The notes below the pieces were generated by a model, which searched no databases, was not told the origin of the DNA, and worked only from the letters and a program-made list of their open reading frames with translations. 64,000 bases of DNA from Vitis vinifera (Eukaryota; Streptophyta; Magnoliopsida; Vitales; Vitaceae): positions 19,750,001 to 19,814,000 of the forward strand of contig NC_081819.1 in the NCBI RefSeq assembly GCF_030704535.1, in the 5' to 3' direction. Of the stretch, positions 13,038 through 24,963 are shown piece by piece. The translations under genes were made by a program, and so were the position numbers. Numbering within the stretch: position 1 is the stretch's first letter; every line of letters begins with the position of its first letter.

Positions 13038-13687
13038 CTAATCAAACAAGCTAAAGCCCATGTCATCATCACTCTCTTCCTTGGGTTCTTCCTGCATTAA
13101 GAAAATACATAAATCAATCAGAGAAATAAGAAACCAACCTAAAAACCAAAAAAGTCCAATGCCCTTCAAATTTCAAATAACAAAACCCAATGAATTACCT
13201 TCTTCTCCTCAACTGGAGGAGGAGCAGCAGCTCCACCACCACCACCAGAAGTAGGGGCAGCAACAGCCACAGCACCACCACCACCACCAGAGCCCACATT
13301 AGTTATGAGATCCTCAATACTTCTCTTCTCCACCAACTTTGCGAACAAGAGTGGCCAATAAGGTTCCACTGGAACATTAGCTGCTTTCACCAATGTCGAA
13401 ATTTTCTCTGCCTGTTACCATCTGTTTAAGGGAAAACCCATCTTCCATATATGTGTGTGAATTTATAGTACATACACATGGGCACAAACTTCCATTTTCC
13501 ATCTTCCAACCAAGAAGCATATTACACACATCATATACATTCGTTTTACAGATAAATGTACATATAAATACAGATTAATAGGTTGATAGTGTGATTCTAG
13601 GGTTTGAGAAAAGGATACAGTAATGGGAATGCCATCATCGTGGAGGGCAAGACATGCGTAAACGGCAGCAAGCTCTCCAACCGACAT
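13038..13687 (-). CDS. RPP1: 60S acidic ribosomal protein P1
   Basis: P1 pairs with P2 on P0 to form the ribosomal stalk that recruits elongation factors. Three coding exons (13619-13687, 13199-13411, 13038-13091) give 111 residues, the usual size. The N-terminal helical dimerisation part begins [20 protein letters not shown] Gly/Ala/Pro hinge with Gly runs follows, and the tail ends [13 protein letters not shown], the conserved C-terminal peptide that contacts translation factors. The start is the first ATG in frame; an upstream TTG at 13699 is not used. A further non-coding 5' exon is likely. An AG acceptor lies 18 bases before the ATG, and a donor at 13951-13952 follows a purine-rich leader. 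Confidence 0.95.
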
Positions 13688-14118
13688 CGTTTTGGGCAAA
13701 ATCTGATGAAGTTGTCAGGATTTATTAGGCTTCACATAGAAACACAAAAGAACAAATCCACATAATATTCTTAGAAGTTAGAAAGAAACGAAAATGTATG
13801 AAATGCATTTTCCTAGCAACAACAACAGGCTCAAAATTTTGTTTTCTTTTCCTAGCAACCAAATAGAACATATCTGCGGAAACTATTTTCTGAGGAAACA
13901 AACAGAGAAAATGAAAAAAAAATGCACATTATAATAAAGAAGATGAAGTCACCTCTGAAGGAAGAGAGATCTGAAACTGGTCTGCTCCGCCGCTGCTGTG
14001 AAAATGTAGGGCTAGGGCTCCATTGGAAGGAGGAAGCGTTTTTAAAGGAGCAAGTTGATGGACCTTTTGGGCTCATATCGGGGGGAAAGCAGCAGGGCCC
14101 ACTTTACACCTACAGGGA

Positions 14119-14676
14119 CTGACTGGGCTTTTCCAGCCCATTTGATGTAGCCGCCCGCAATGCCCAGTCTTCTAAGAAAGGGAAGAAAAATGGAATGTGA
14201 CGCAACGACGCCGTTTTGGGATTTGAATCCCTTCTTACAACTTCAAAAGCAAGATCAAAAGGGTTTTTGCCCTGTTGCTATATGTCACAAAAAATCATAT
14301 TTTCCAAATATATAGAGTAAATACACTAGATATACCAATCAGCAAAGCTGTGAAGGTAGTTGAAAATTTGTGATATAGCAAAGTGATCTTTGTTCCATTT
14401 TCATGTTAATAACTAAGATTTGAAATTTAGTATTGTACTTATTTGGTAACTTAGCATTTTCCTGTATTTGCATTGAAGTAGAAAAGATACATTCAGATGT
14501 CTTCCAAAGTGACACGAGGGGTGAAAGTATCTGCCTGCAGCTATGGCTCTTTGTGGCTCTTCCTTCCCTGCAGAGATTTGAATAGTGCTATCACTTTCTC
14601 TGTCTGCCTAGTACCCCTCATTCATGTTTCTCAGCTTCCTTCCTCTCACCTTCCCTATGAAACCCTTTGTTTCACC
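14119..14676. other. P1 upstream region, no further gene seen
   Basis: This stretch contains the likely P1 promoter, read toward the left, and AT-rich sequence. Nothing in it looks coding. Confidence 0.4.
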
Positions 14677-15036
14677 ATTGCTTCCTTCCACTCCTTTTAA
14701 GTTCATCCTTTTCTTCTGTTGTTGTTAAGCAACTCTTGCAATGAAGTCGTTTATAGAAAAGGTGCTCCAAACCTTCTCCCCCTAACCAATGTCGATTATA
14801 ACATTCACCTTTCCATGTAGATACAACATTTTCATTGTATCCCATTAGATTATAAGGTCGCTGGGGGCTAAAGTCTACACTAGGACCAAGAATAAACTCT
14901 AATACCAATTGTAACGACTCACTTCTTCCCATATATATTATCCGATGTAGACTCAATAGTTCTTCATGACTTAAAAACACAAGCCTACACATATAACATC
15001 TGGAACTTCTACTTCTGACTAATGTGAGATATCACA
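14677..15036 (-). mobile_element. Degraded TRIM-like LTR element (Cassandra-like in outline)
   Basis: Read on the minus strand, a 127-bp LTR-like block (15036 down to 14910) starts TGTGATATCTCACATT and ends CGTTACA. It is directly followed by ATTGGTATTAGAG, a near match to the initiator-tRNA primer binding site TGGTATCAGAG. About 100 bp further on, a second block starts at 14803 with TGTTATAATCGACATTGG. Its first 35 bases resemble the first block. That gives LTR, PBS, short spacer, LTR, the plan of a terminal-repeat retrotransposon in miniature. The blocks have diverged, so the copy is old. The outer end near 14677 is set only by assuming equal LTR lengths. Confidence 0.45.
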
Positions 15037-15084
15037 TTTGAGTCCATTTCCTAGGTTTCACTTTTGGTAGAAATGGATAGCATC

Positions 15085-16594
15085 AAGAACTCCATAGCTT
15101 CTCAAGTGTCTCAGAGCAAACACCAGCTTCAGTCATGTTGGAACAGACAGATGCTACCAACGAATCCCATACCGAAACTGCTGGCAGCTTTCCCTGGACA
15201 ACCATCTCTTCTAGCCATATCACAGCATCATATTGCCTGCCCATCAAGCAAAGGCCCCTGATCAGTGTGTTGTAAGTCTCAACACCAGGCGAGGATGATC
15301 TAATTAACATCCTCTCCAAAATCCCACTTGCTTCAACAAATCTACCATCACAACACAGCCCATCTACCAAAATGCTGTAAGTCTCCTTGTCAGCAACACA
15401 ACCTACCTGCCTAGCCATCTTCTCCAGATACCCAACTGCAAATGCTGATTTCCCTTCACGACACAGGCCTTTCAGCACAATATTATACAGTCTAACAGTT
15501 GGAACACAACTGTCCTCCACCATCTCTTCTTTAATTACCTTCACAGCTTCTTCAACTCCGCCACACCTACATAATGCTGCTATCTTCGCTTCATAAATCG
15601 AAAGGGAGGGCTTAAAGCCCCTATCACGCATTTCGTCGAGCACTTGATTGGCCTCGCCGATTTTGCGTTCAGAGTAGAGGTCAATGGCCATGGCACTATA
15701 GCTAGCCATGCTGGGAACCCCACCTCTGATCAGTGCTTCATTGATTAAACCCTTGGTTCGTTCTATATCTTCACCATTACAGCAGTAGCTAAGATCGAGA
15801 TGGCCACGACATCGCTTAGGAGCTTTGAGTCCCTTCTTCAATACCTTACCGAGAATTTCCAGAGCCTCTTCAACATGACCATTATCACATAAAGCATCTA
15901 AAAGGGTTCTGTAAGCTGCAATATCCTCACCACCACCCTTCTGAGAGATCCTCCAGAACATTGAGTACAACAAATGGGTGGCCTCATTGAGCCTCCCATC
16001 TTCACACAAGCCTCTCATTAGAATTCGATAGCTTTCTTTATCTGGCGAACAACATTGATACCTCATCTCTTGGAAGACATGCAATGCGAGATCAGAACGA
16101 TTAATTTGACAGAGAGCATCCATAAGCAAGTTCAAGGAACCAATGCGAGACTTCACTTCCCACCCACAAGAATGCTCTAGGAAAAGACGGCAAGCGGTTT
16201 CAAGCTTAGACTCTTTCACCAGAATTCGCAGAAGGGTGTTGAAAGATCCAGTCCAATTCACGCAATTGAACTGCGGAAGGGTTTTAAATAGAGACACAGC
16301 TTCGTCCACCATCCCAGCTCTTGCATATGTCTTCATCACACTCGAAAAGACTGAATCTTTGCACTCGCAGGAGTCCTGTTTCATCTGATCGATCACTTCC
16401 CTCATCTCAGCGATTCGACCTGAACTCCCGAGGACGTTGATCATGGTGGCATACACAGGCCCATTGTGACGGTAATTTGGGAATTTAGATTTGGCTTCGT
16501 TGAAGATTTTCAGAGCTGTTAATGGGTTTTTCTGGGTCCGAATCATCTGAGAAAGCTGCGTGGGGATCAAAAATCTCGGCCATTTTACGCTCAT
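15085..16594 (-). CDS. Pentatricopeptide repeat protein, At1g05600-like
   Basis: This is an intronless gene of about 503 residues. PPR proteins bind organellar RNA through tandem 35-residue helical repeats. The sequence shows many P-type repeats, for example TYNTLIRGLCLMGRQYDAV and SYRILMRGLCEDGRLNEAT, and no E, DYW or PPR-L/S extension. The order of blocks (MSVKWPRF start; TALKIFNEAK; SMFWRISQKG; LKAPKRCRGH; C-terminal short LEKL tail) matches my recollection of Arabidopsis At1g05600. I chose the ATG at 16594 because it gives MSVKWPRF; a frame extension upstream opens only at a TTG. I cannot name the RNA target or say whether the product goes to mitochondria or plastids. Confidence 0.9.
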
Positions 16595-16615
16595 GGTGCT
16601 ATTACAGGCATTCAA

Positions 16616-17083
16616 TTAGTTGTTAAAGTGCCAAATTTGCGTCAAAGCCAAGGAAAATTTCGGCAAAACATTGCCGGAAGTTCGGTGTATAGGTTATCGG
16701 AGGCCAGAAGATACAACAAAGAAACCGCCTTTTTGTCCCTTTCCTATTCGAAGGCAAACCCTAGACCTCCTCTGAAACTGCTGTTAGCGATTCGATTTTT
16801 CGATGCTCTACGGCTCTACCTTGTCTTTGGGTGGATGCTAAAACGACGTCATCCAGTTGGCGACACCGTTCGATTTTCTCCGTTTTCATGATATGCCTAC
16901 CTATAAAACGACGCTGTTTTATGGTAAATCCCTCGTTATAAAATCAAACTAAAGAGTGATATGAACTGCCTTTACTAGTCTCAGCCCAACAATCTGATCC
17001 AAAAACTGAAGCCTGTTTGTAAATGGTTTCCTAATAATTATAAATAAATAAAAATGTTTTAAGAAGTTTAAAAAAAAAAATTA
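16616..17083. other. PPR upstream region
   Basis: This is the probable PPR gene promoter and leader, grading into AT-rich repeat sequence. I see no second gene. Confidence 0.4.
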
Positions 17084-17313
17084 GGGTCTTTTGATAATTG
17101 TTTTCTAAAATATTTTTTAATATTTTTAAAATAATTTTTATATTTTTAATCATTATACATTCTACATGTTTATATAATTATATTTTAAAACAATTTTTAA
17201 AAAAATAAATGAAAATAAGTAAAAAATATTCTCTGAAAATATTTTGTTTTTTATTATTAAAAGCAAAAAACAAAAAACAAAAAATGGTTTTGATTACAGT
17301 TACCAAACAGATC
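17084..17313. mobile_element. AT-rich MITE-like inverted-repeat element
   Basis: The left end GGTCTTTTGATAATTGT and the inverted right end GATCTGTTTGGTAACTGT match at about 15 positions with one gap. The interior is poly-A/T rich without ORFs. Similar elements occur at 50934-51560. The limits and the target duplication are uncertain. Confidence 0.35.
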
Positions 17314-17360
17314 TTTAATTATAAAACTAAAATATAAAGTAATATCTATGTAAAAGTTGT

Positions 17361-17365
17361 CATTG
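17361..17365 (+). repeat. Target site duplication CATTG (left copy)
   Basis: CATTG precedes the 5' LTR and recurs at 35154-35158 directly after the 3' LTR. This is the 5-bp duplication expected from an LTR-element integrase. Confidence 0.9.
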
Positions 17366-18603
17366 TGTAGACCCCCATTTTGGGGGGCCAGAGATCTTAG
17401 TTTTTTAGATAGCATTAGAGGAGCCGGGCAGCAGGAGAGATAAGTGGGGGCCCCCTTTTTTCTACGCCCAGGAAATCAGCTGCAGGGGGGGTTGCAAGCC
17501 CATGCTTGCTGATGCATGAACAGGAAGGTGGGTGATGGCTTGCTGAAGAAGGGAGGAAAAAGGCAGAGGACGGGGGCTGGAGGGCAAGCTAGGGAAGAGG
17601 AGAAAAGAGGGTGTATGCTGGAGCTGGAAAAAAAGCTAGGAGGGAGGAAGCGAAAGCAAGGGAGCAAACTTTCAGGTTTGGCTACTACGTTTTTCTCTGT
17701 ATATTTTATTTTTTTCATATCTCTCATGTTTCATTCTCTATGATTTCTACTCCGTTTGCTGGGTTGCTTCATTTGGTGATTATTGGTTTCATATTTGAAG
17801 AGCTTGAGTTAATTTTATACTATATTCTGGTAAGTATTTTTTCATGTTAACCCACTGATTGGTTAAACTCATGGATAAATTAATGAAATGAGTTCATCAT
17901 ATTTGATAAAATGCTCCCCACTCAATCCGTCCACTGCGCGTCCGCATCTTCATGCATCCCTCATACCCATTTTCTAATCCCACCATCAAACCTATTTCCT
18001 TCTTTCCACTTTCACTGTCAGTGGCCTAAGCCATCTTGCTCATTCCATCAACCCATAGCCCACCTCTTGCACCACGCATGGCTGCCCAAAGGCTCTCCAA
18101 ATCACCCACTCATGCGCATGAAGAACCATGCGAACCAGTCCACCCCTCCTATACCCACGCTCTCTCTCTCTAAACCATCACATACCCATCACCACCTTTT
18201 CTCTCTCTACAACCCATCGCACCCATCCCATAATCTTTACCTTCATGCCCCATGAATTACACCACCATAGCCATATCAACACCCATGCTTACCCATTTCT
18301 TTTATCCACCCCGTTTTCTCTCTCTACACCACATATTCCCCATGCATACCCATTCCTCACTCCACTTCTCCCACTCATCCCACGGTTCCTCTCCCCATGA
18401 ATCTCTTTCTTACCCTCTCTCTTGAACATACGACCCATATGCATGGCCGTTTGGACGCATGCATGGCCTTCTTGGAAGGATACGGATAGGTTTAGCCTCA
18501 ACCTAAAGTTTTAAAAAAAATGGGTGAAACCTCCTCTTTGATCTTCATGACTAATATTCTGGGCAGTGGGTCTTGTTGGTGGGCTCCCAAGGTTTTGACT
18601 TAT

Positions 18604-18860
18604 GGGCTTAAGTTGGAGCCCAAGCCCGTTTGTGTTGATAAAAGGCCCCTTGTTTTGTTTTCCCATCTTAAGTTGGCCCATGCCCATTTGTTTGTTTTAG
18701 TTGGAGATGTGGGCTTAAGTTGGAGCCCAAGCCCGTTTGTGTTGATAAAAGGTCCCTTGTTTTGTTTTCCCATCTTAAGTTGGCCCATGCCCATTTGTTT
18801 GTTTTAGTTGGAGATGTGGGCTTAAGTTGAAGCCCAAGTCCAAACAAGATGATGAAAAGC
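18604..18860 (+). repeat. 107-bp tandem repeat inside the LTR
   Basis: GGGCTTAAGTTGGAGCCCAA recurs at 18604, 18711 and, with one change, at 18818, which gives a 107-bp period and about 2.4 copies. The same array is present at 32838-33094 in the 3' LTR. The block GGCTTAAGTTGGAGCC is itself nearly palindromic. Confidence 0.85.
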
Positions 18861-18939
18861 CTCATGTTTATTTACACACCTTAGGTTGGCCAAGCCCATT
18901 CCAAACCCTTACCCACCTCAAGTTAGCCCTTTTGTTTTC

Positions 18940-20210
18940 AATTTGTATGATTTATCTTCCTAAAAATATTAATTCCTCAATAAATTTTAATTCCAATTTT
19001 TGAAATTTAAATTCTCACATCAAATCATTTAATCGTCATTATTTTATTTATTTATTTATTCGTTTATTTTTAAAATTCAATCTTTAAAATAATCTTTCAA
19101 AATTCTAATTTCTAAATTTAAATTCCAATTTCCGAAATTTTAAATTCTCACATCAATTTATTTAAATCATCATTATTACTATTTATTTATTTATTTAAAA
19201 TTCTATCATCAAGCAATTCCTCAAAATCCCGATTTCCAAACTCAATTTCCTAATTTCCGGAATTCTAATTTCCATATTTATTTATTCAATCATTATTCTT
19301 GTTTATTTATTTATTTATTTAAAATTCTATCAATCAAGCAATTCCTCAAAATCCCGATTTCCAAACTCAATTTCCTAATTTCCGGAATTCTAATTTCCAT
19401 ATGTATTTATTCAATCATTATTTTTGTTATTATTATTATTATTACTATTTATTTATTTATTTAAAATTCTATCATCAAGCAATTCTTCAAAATCCCAATT
19501 TCTAAATTCAATTTCCAATTTCCGGAATTCCAATTTCCATATTTATTTATTTAATCCTTATTATTTTCATTATTATTATTATTTCATTTGTTTATTCTAA
19601 AATCCAATTTTAAACAATTCATTAAAATTTCTAACTTCCGATTTTAATTTCTAATTCCAAAAATTCCAATATTCACATTAATTTATTTAATCATTATTAT
19701 TTTATTTATTTATTTTAAAATTCCATTTTAAAGAGTTCTTCAAGATTCCGACTTCCAAATTTAATTTCCGATTTCGAAAGTTCCAATATTCTCGTTCATT
19801 AATTTAATTATATTTTTCATTATTATTTTTATTTTATTTATTTATTTATTTATTTTTAAAATTCAATTTTTAAATAATTCTTTAAAATTCCGATTTCCAA
19901 TTTCTTTAAAATTTAATTTCCAAAGTTCCAATTCTTAAATTTAATTTTCAAGACACCAATTCTCAAATCCTTTTAAAAATTCCAATTTCTTTTTCATATT
20001 CTTAAATTTAATTTTCAAGACTCCAATTCTCAAATCATTTTAAAAATGTCAATTTCTTTTTCATATTCTTAAATTTAATTTTCAAGACTCCAATTCTCAA
20101 ATCATTTTAAAAATTCCAATTTCTTTCAAATTTAATCTCCAAAATTCAAATTTTTAAATTTAATTCACAAGACTCCAATTTTCAAATAAATTTCAAGAAA
20201 ATCTGGTTTT
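18940..20210 (+). repeat. AT-rich degenerate tandem array inside the LTR
   Basis: Units built from AATTCCAATTTCCGAAATT-like and (TTTA)n-like pieces recur with uneven periods. For example AAGCAATTCC occurs at 19211 and 19336 and, with a change, at 19487 (periods of 125 and 151). It is non-coding. The same array occurs in the 3' LTR. Confidence 0.75.
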
Positions 20211-20922
20211 CTCTCCAACTGTTTTAATTCCATTCGAATTTCAAATAATCTTCTGTTCCTCTCGACTTTACATAAGCATGAATGTAATTTTCATAATTCC
20301 AGATTAATGGAATTTGTGGGATTAATTCGTGCAAGATAGATCGGGCTTTGGTGGGGGCCCCACATATGAGATTTCATGATTGATTGACTGATTGATCGAT
20401 TCACTTGCCATGTGTGATCGATTTACTCTGTTCCTTGATATACATATAATCATTGTGTTTATTCACTAACCTCATTCCATGATAGCGCGTTGCTGTTTGC
20501 TGCACAGGTACGCATTCACTTATTCTGATCATTCACTATACATATTCTGATTCTCATATTGTGCATGATTTAGGTGAATATCCATTGACTTTCTCGTTGA
20601 TTGCCACGTCAGTTTCATTCTATTAGTAGAGACCCGACTTTAGGGGCTTAGAGGGGTGCTACGGTCTTTACCGTACCTTCCCGATGAGTAACCTGACCCC
20701 CGAACCCGATCCGGTTTTTCACAGACCACCTTTTCCAAAACAAGGAGTCACACTTAAGGTTTTTCTTTCTTATTTTGTTTACCCTTTAAAAATAAAACAA
20801 AAATAAGTGGCGACTCCAAGTCATTTTCAAATAATAAATAAAAATCAATTTTTCAAAATAAATAAAAATCGAGCTTGCCATCGAGTGGGAAACGCATGAG
20901 TCGAAATGCGGGGTGCACAAAA

Positions 20923-20940
20923 TGGCGACTCCACTGGGGA
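20923..20940 (+). other. Primer binding site of the retrotransposon
   Basis: TGGCGACTCCACTGGGGA begins three bases after the 5' LTR, the usual place for the tRNA primer site. It is not the initiator-Met type (TGGTATCAGAGC). From memory, Tat/Ogre elements use a similar site assigned to tRNA-Arg; I could not check the tRNA. Confidence 0.8.
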
Positions 20941-23081
20941 TTATTTTAGAGGGTCAAGCTTGAACTTATGATGAAGCAAACATGGCATTTGATGAGTCTA
21001 TCAGTGGGTACTCACTTCTTGATTGCACATTGAGGGTTCCCGAGTTTTCACTTGGAACATTGACATGATTGATCGTATAGGTCTATTATCTTGATTGGGG
21101 ATTATGATATAGCCAGTTTCTTCATGCTTCATTGATATATTTGTTTGATTTGACATGCTGATTGTGATGATAGATTTATTTTGGTTGAGGATTTCGAGGT
21201 ATTTTTTCTGTGCTTCATTGCCTTGTTTGTTGAGTACATTGACATGCTGATTATATTGATTGATCATCTTGCCTTGCTTAGCATAGTCATTCTGATTTTT
21301 CCATGATTGTTCTGTTCACCTCACATGCATGGATTCACTGGTGTATATCATTTGACTTGATATGTCGATTCTCTGGCTAGTATATTGTCTTGATCGTCTT
21401 TTGAAGCATGATGTTCATATCGCTATTCATCCTGATAGCTGTAGCTTTTTGTGTGAACATGAGTGATATATCCTGTACTCTGCTTGACTGTATGATGCAT
21501 GATCGCCCTCCTTCTGCATGATTGCATGTCGTTTGTCTATGTGGGTCTCACTTCTATCCCCCTACCTCCAACTCTCTTGGTGTCGGTCATTCCTTTCATC
21601 TCGGTTCTCACTATTGCAAGTGTGAGACCTTCTGTGTGTTTGCTCTTTGACCGAGCCGGAGATTAGGAGTAGGGTCTAGCGATGGGCTATATCGATGCAC
21701 GGGAGCATTCTGGAGGAGAGCGACACTCATGTCAGGAGGAGTCCGATCATTGAAGACCTGTATAGCCCGGAGCTAGGTTTCATGGATATTTGTGTGACCA
21801 GTGTGTTTTCTCTCATGTTTTAGCTTCTTAGGGTTTTCGGATGCACCCACACCGTCCACTGTGCACTTTAGTTGACTATTGAGTGTTGAGAGTGTGAGAG
21901 GTTTCACCATAGGAAACCCCCTGGGATGCGAGGTAGTGCATGTGTGGAGGTGATGACCACCTTGCATGGAAGCGCCCCGTCTCTTTAGAGGCGTGCAGAG
22001 GGTTGCGTACCGCCGGAGGGTATGATCGCTTCTGCTAGGGATCTTTAAAATCCACCCATATCCATTTAGAGCCACCTTGACCTCGTAGGTTGAGCCATAG
22101 ATCTTTCGATTAGGACTCCCTCCCTACACGTGGGTGCATCTGAGGGCCTTTAGAGCCTCTGTGGTTACAGTTTGGATCCAGTATTCCCTCTTTTTAGTCT
22201 CCAGTTGAGAGTGCTCGGAGATCGGTATGAGTTTGAGTATTGGTTGGATCACCTTTCGTCTTGTCACCTTAGTTTGTGTTTTTCACTCGATGAGTTTAGC
22301 ATGTTTTCTCCCTATGGCTTTTGTTCTCATTTCTTGGCTCGACACACCCCTTCACTTTGTTGTCACTCACTCGATGCTTTGGGATATGTTCATGATCATC
22401 TTTTTACACTGCACACCTATCACGGGCTCAGTACCTCATCATTTGTTTGATCCTTGGTTCGATTTTCGACTCGATGCTCATATTTTCATTACAGAAAGGT
22501 GAAAGACATATTTTCATATTCACATATTTTTTTTTTGAGAGATTCGCCTTGATCACCTTATCACTTTTTTCTTATGGAGCTCGAGTTGGAGGTTGAATCA
22601 AGGATATTTTGGTCTAGATTGGGTATCGATCTCGTGTTAGTGTTGTTCTTCACATCCCATTCATTTTCTTCACACATCGATCATTTTTTGGATCATCGAT
22701 AGAAATTCTTTAGTCATATTTGTAGTTGTCTCACACTGGACACTCATGTGACTTTAGAGATTCTATCGTCTATCCAAAGTTTGATTGTCACCATATGATT
22801 GTGTATCACACCCTGTCATGTATTGAGTTGTATTGTATCATGCATTGGTCATTGTTCGTTGCATCCCGTGTCGTTGTATGAGTCGTGTTTGAGTCGTTTT
22901 GTTTAGGTTCTTTTGTTGGAGTCTATTTGTAGTCTCAGTCTTGGTTCAGTGCCCTGGGTTGAGTGGGAGGTTGTTTCGTATTGTTGAGCTGCTATAGACG
23001 GATTCACAGTCATTTTCTATTGGCTAGCTTATCGCTTTTGTGGTTTCGATTCAGGGGGCATTGACCAGTTTGAGTTAGAGG
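20941..23081 (+). other. Retrotransposon leader, no convincing ORF
   Basis: This is about 2.1 kb between the primer site and gag. Ogre elements carry an extra ORF here; I see only short unconvincing ORFs (up to 100 codons). Confidence 0.6.
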
Positions 23082-24449
23082 ATGGATAGTCAGCCGAGTA
23101 GGCATGTAGTGCTCGAGGACACGCAATCTGATTTAGTGACACCACCTGTTCTACCTGTTCAGATGCCAGCTACACAGACGTTGCCTACTGTTTCACATGA
23201 TCATGCTGCCGTCATTCCACCTATGGTCACACCAGTTACCGTTATTGAGGATCCTCATTCTCGTATGGACAGACTCGAGCAGAGGATTAGACGGATGAGA
23301 GATCTTGATGAGATGATTTCATGGGATGACCCCGGCGACGTGCCAGTGGCCACTTTGCCAGTCGGTTTCAGGATGCCTGATATAGAGAGATATACGGGAG
23401 TTGGATGTCCTCGTATTCATCTCAGACTTTATAGCACAGTTATGAGGGCCCTTGGTCTAGATGAGGCACAGTTGCTCGCTTTGTTCCCATTGTCATTGAG
23501 CGGCATGACACAGAGATGGTACGCTTCATTAGAGTCATCTCGTCGGATAACTTGGGGGGACTTAGCACAGGAGTTTCTGAGACAGTATTCCTTCAGTGGT
23601 GATACGAGCGTTACACGTAGAGAGCTTGAGTTTCTTCGACAGGGACCAGATGAGTCTGTTTCTTCTTTTATCTCTCGCTGGAAGGAGAAGGCTGCGGAGA
23701 TGATTGAGCGACCTACCGAGAGAGATCAGATGAGCATGTTTTTGAGGAGCTTGCATCCTAGGTTTGCTCGACATCTGACAGGGGTCCCATTCCAGGATTT
23801 CAGATCATTGGTTCAGGCTTTATTCGATGTAGATGATGGCATATCTAGAGGATTATGGTCAGATATTATTCCTTCCCCAGATACTGAGGGAAAGAGAGTT
23901 GGTGGATCATCTGAGGGCTATGGAGACATATGTTCTGCGGACTTTCAGCATCGACGACCTGGATATCATTCCTATGCGAGATCATTGCAGATACCCAGGA
24001 GTGATTTCCCACCTTTACAGCATCGTCATCCTCATCCAGTTCAGTTGTACCCTTCTACGCATCCTCATGCTGTCATGGTGCGACCTTCATTTCAGTTGCA
24101 GCGTCCACCGACTGGCATCCCACGGCATGAGCAGTCTCGTCCCCATCGGCGACATCAGAGGACTTATTCTGATTTGGGGATGCCTTTGGATAGAGCTTTT
24201 GAGCGACTCCGATCTACTGGTGTTTTAGTACCATTGGCCCCTAGGCCACTCCCGAGTACCTTGCCTCCGCGTTTTCGTGCTCATGAGTTCTGTGCATTTC
24301 ACCAGATGGCGGGCCACCGTACTGATTATTGTGCTTCTCTGCATCACACCATACAGGATCTTATTGACAGTGGTGCAGTTAGCTTTCCCATATCGACTAC
24401 AGACACTGATCTTGGTCCAGATATGTCTACTGATTCCTTTCCAGCTTAG
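23082..24449 (+). CDS. gag: Gag polyprotein of the retrotransposon
   Basis: This is an intact 455-residue ORF. An Arg-rich short helix (RLEQRIRRMRDLDEM) precedes a capsid-like retrotransposon gag domain at about 100-245, with LFPLSLSGMTQRWYASLE, FISRWKEKA and FLRSLHPRFARHL, the signature of Gypsy gag in plants. A His/Pro/Arg-rich region follows. Near the C-terminus (404-417) is CAFHQMAGHRTDYC, a C-x2-H-x4-H-x4-C zinc-knuckle-like motif in which the second Cys of the normal CCHC is His. The ORF is unbroken, so a structural protein may still be made. It ends at TAG with no pol fused behind it. Confidence 0.88.
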   Translation: MDSQPSRHVVLEDTQSDLVTPPVLPVQMPATQTLPTVSHDHAAVIPPMVTPVTVIEDPHSRMDRLEQRIRRMRDLDEMISWDDPGDVPVATLPVGFRMPDIERYTGVGCPRIHLRLYSTVMRALGLDEAQLLALFPLSLSGMTQRWYASLESSRRITWGDLAQEFLRQYSFSGDTSVTRRELEFLRQGPDESVSSFISRWKEKAAEMIERPTERDQMSMFLRSLHPRFARHLTGVPFQDFRSLVQALFDVDDGISRGLWSDIIPSPDTEGKRVGGSSEGYGDICSADFQHRRPGYHSYARSLQIPRSDFPPLQHRHPHPVQLYPSTHPHAVMVRPSFQLQRPPTGIPRHEQSRPHRRHQRTYSDLGMPLDRAFERLRSTGVLVPLAPRPLPSTLPPRFRAHEFCAFHQMAGHRTDYCASLHHTIQDLIDSGAVSFPISTTDTDLGPDMSTDSFPA

Positions 24450-24963
24450 TCCACACGTGCAGTTCCTTCTCCTTCGGGCTTATACCATCACATTTTGGAC
24501 ACCTAGGGCACTGATATTCACCAGACACTTTGATATTGCATACCTTGTTGGTGTGTTTTGGGACTACATTGTTAGTTGGTCGTTTGAGTTTTTGTTCTCT
24601 TTTATTTTGTATTTGAGTCTTGTTTTATAGTTAGTGTTTTGAGTTCGCACCTCGTGCTTCGAGAGTAGACCTTTGTTGTCCTATTATTTTGCATGATGTA
24701 CTCTCATTTCACTTAGTGATATTGTTGTTTTCTTGGGTATATGTTTTTGTTTTTTTTATTATTATCATTGTTTCGTATCATGCATTTTATGTGTTGCTAT
24801 CTTGTGTTAGCATCTTGTGTTGCTTTGTTTTGTCTTTTGCATGTGTTTGTTTTAGAGTCTTGGACAGTTTTAGTGTCATGAATGGTCCCCGAGCAGATAT
24901 TGATGGTATGATGGTTATGATACAGAGCACATTGAGATTAGACTTCTTCAGTTGAGGTTCACC

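Larger units (their letters stand above)
17366..20919 (+). repeat. 5' LTR (3554 bp)
   Basis: It starts TGTAGACCCCC and ends GGGGTGCACA. A GC-richer first 1.5 kb is followed by an AT-rich array (18940-20210). A 107-bp tandem repeat lies at 18604-18860. ORFs of up to 114 residues inside it are low-complexity and repeat exactly in the other LTR, so they are not taken as genes. U3/R/U5 borders could not be fixed. Confidence 0.95.

Noticed and set aside
14692..14992. 106-codon minus-strand ORF
   Set aside because: It runs across the TRIM-like remnant (LTR, primer site, spacer) and so is not a host gene.
17476..18501. ORFs of 70-114 codons inside the 5' LTR, repeated in the 3' LTR
   Set aside because: Low-complexity composition, overlap on both strands and exact copying with the LTR. 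No family features.
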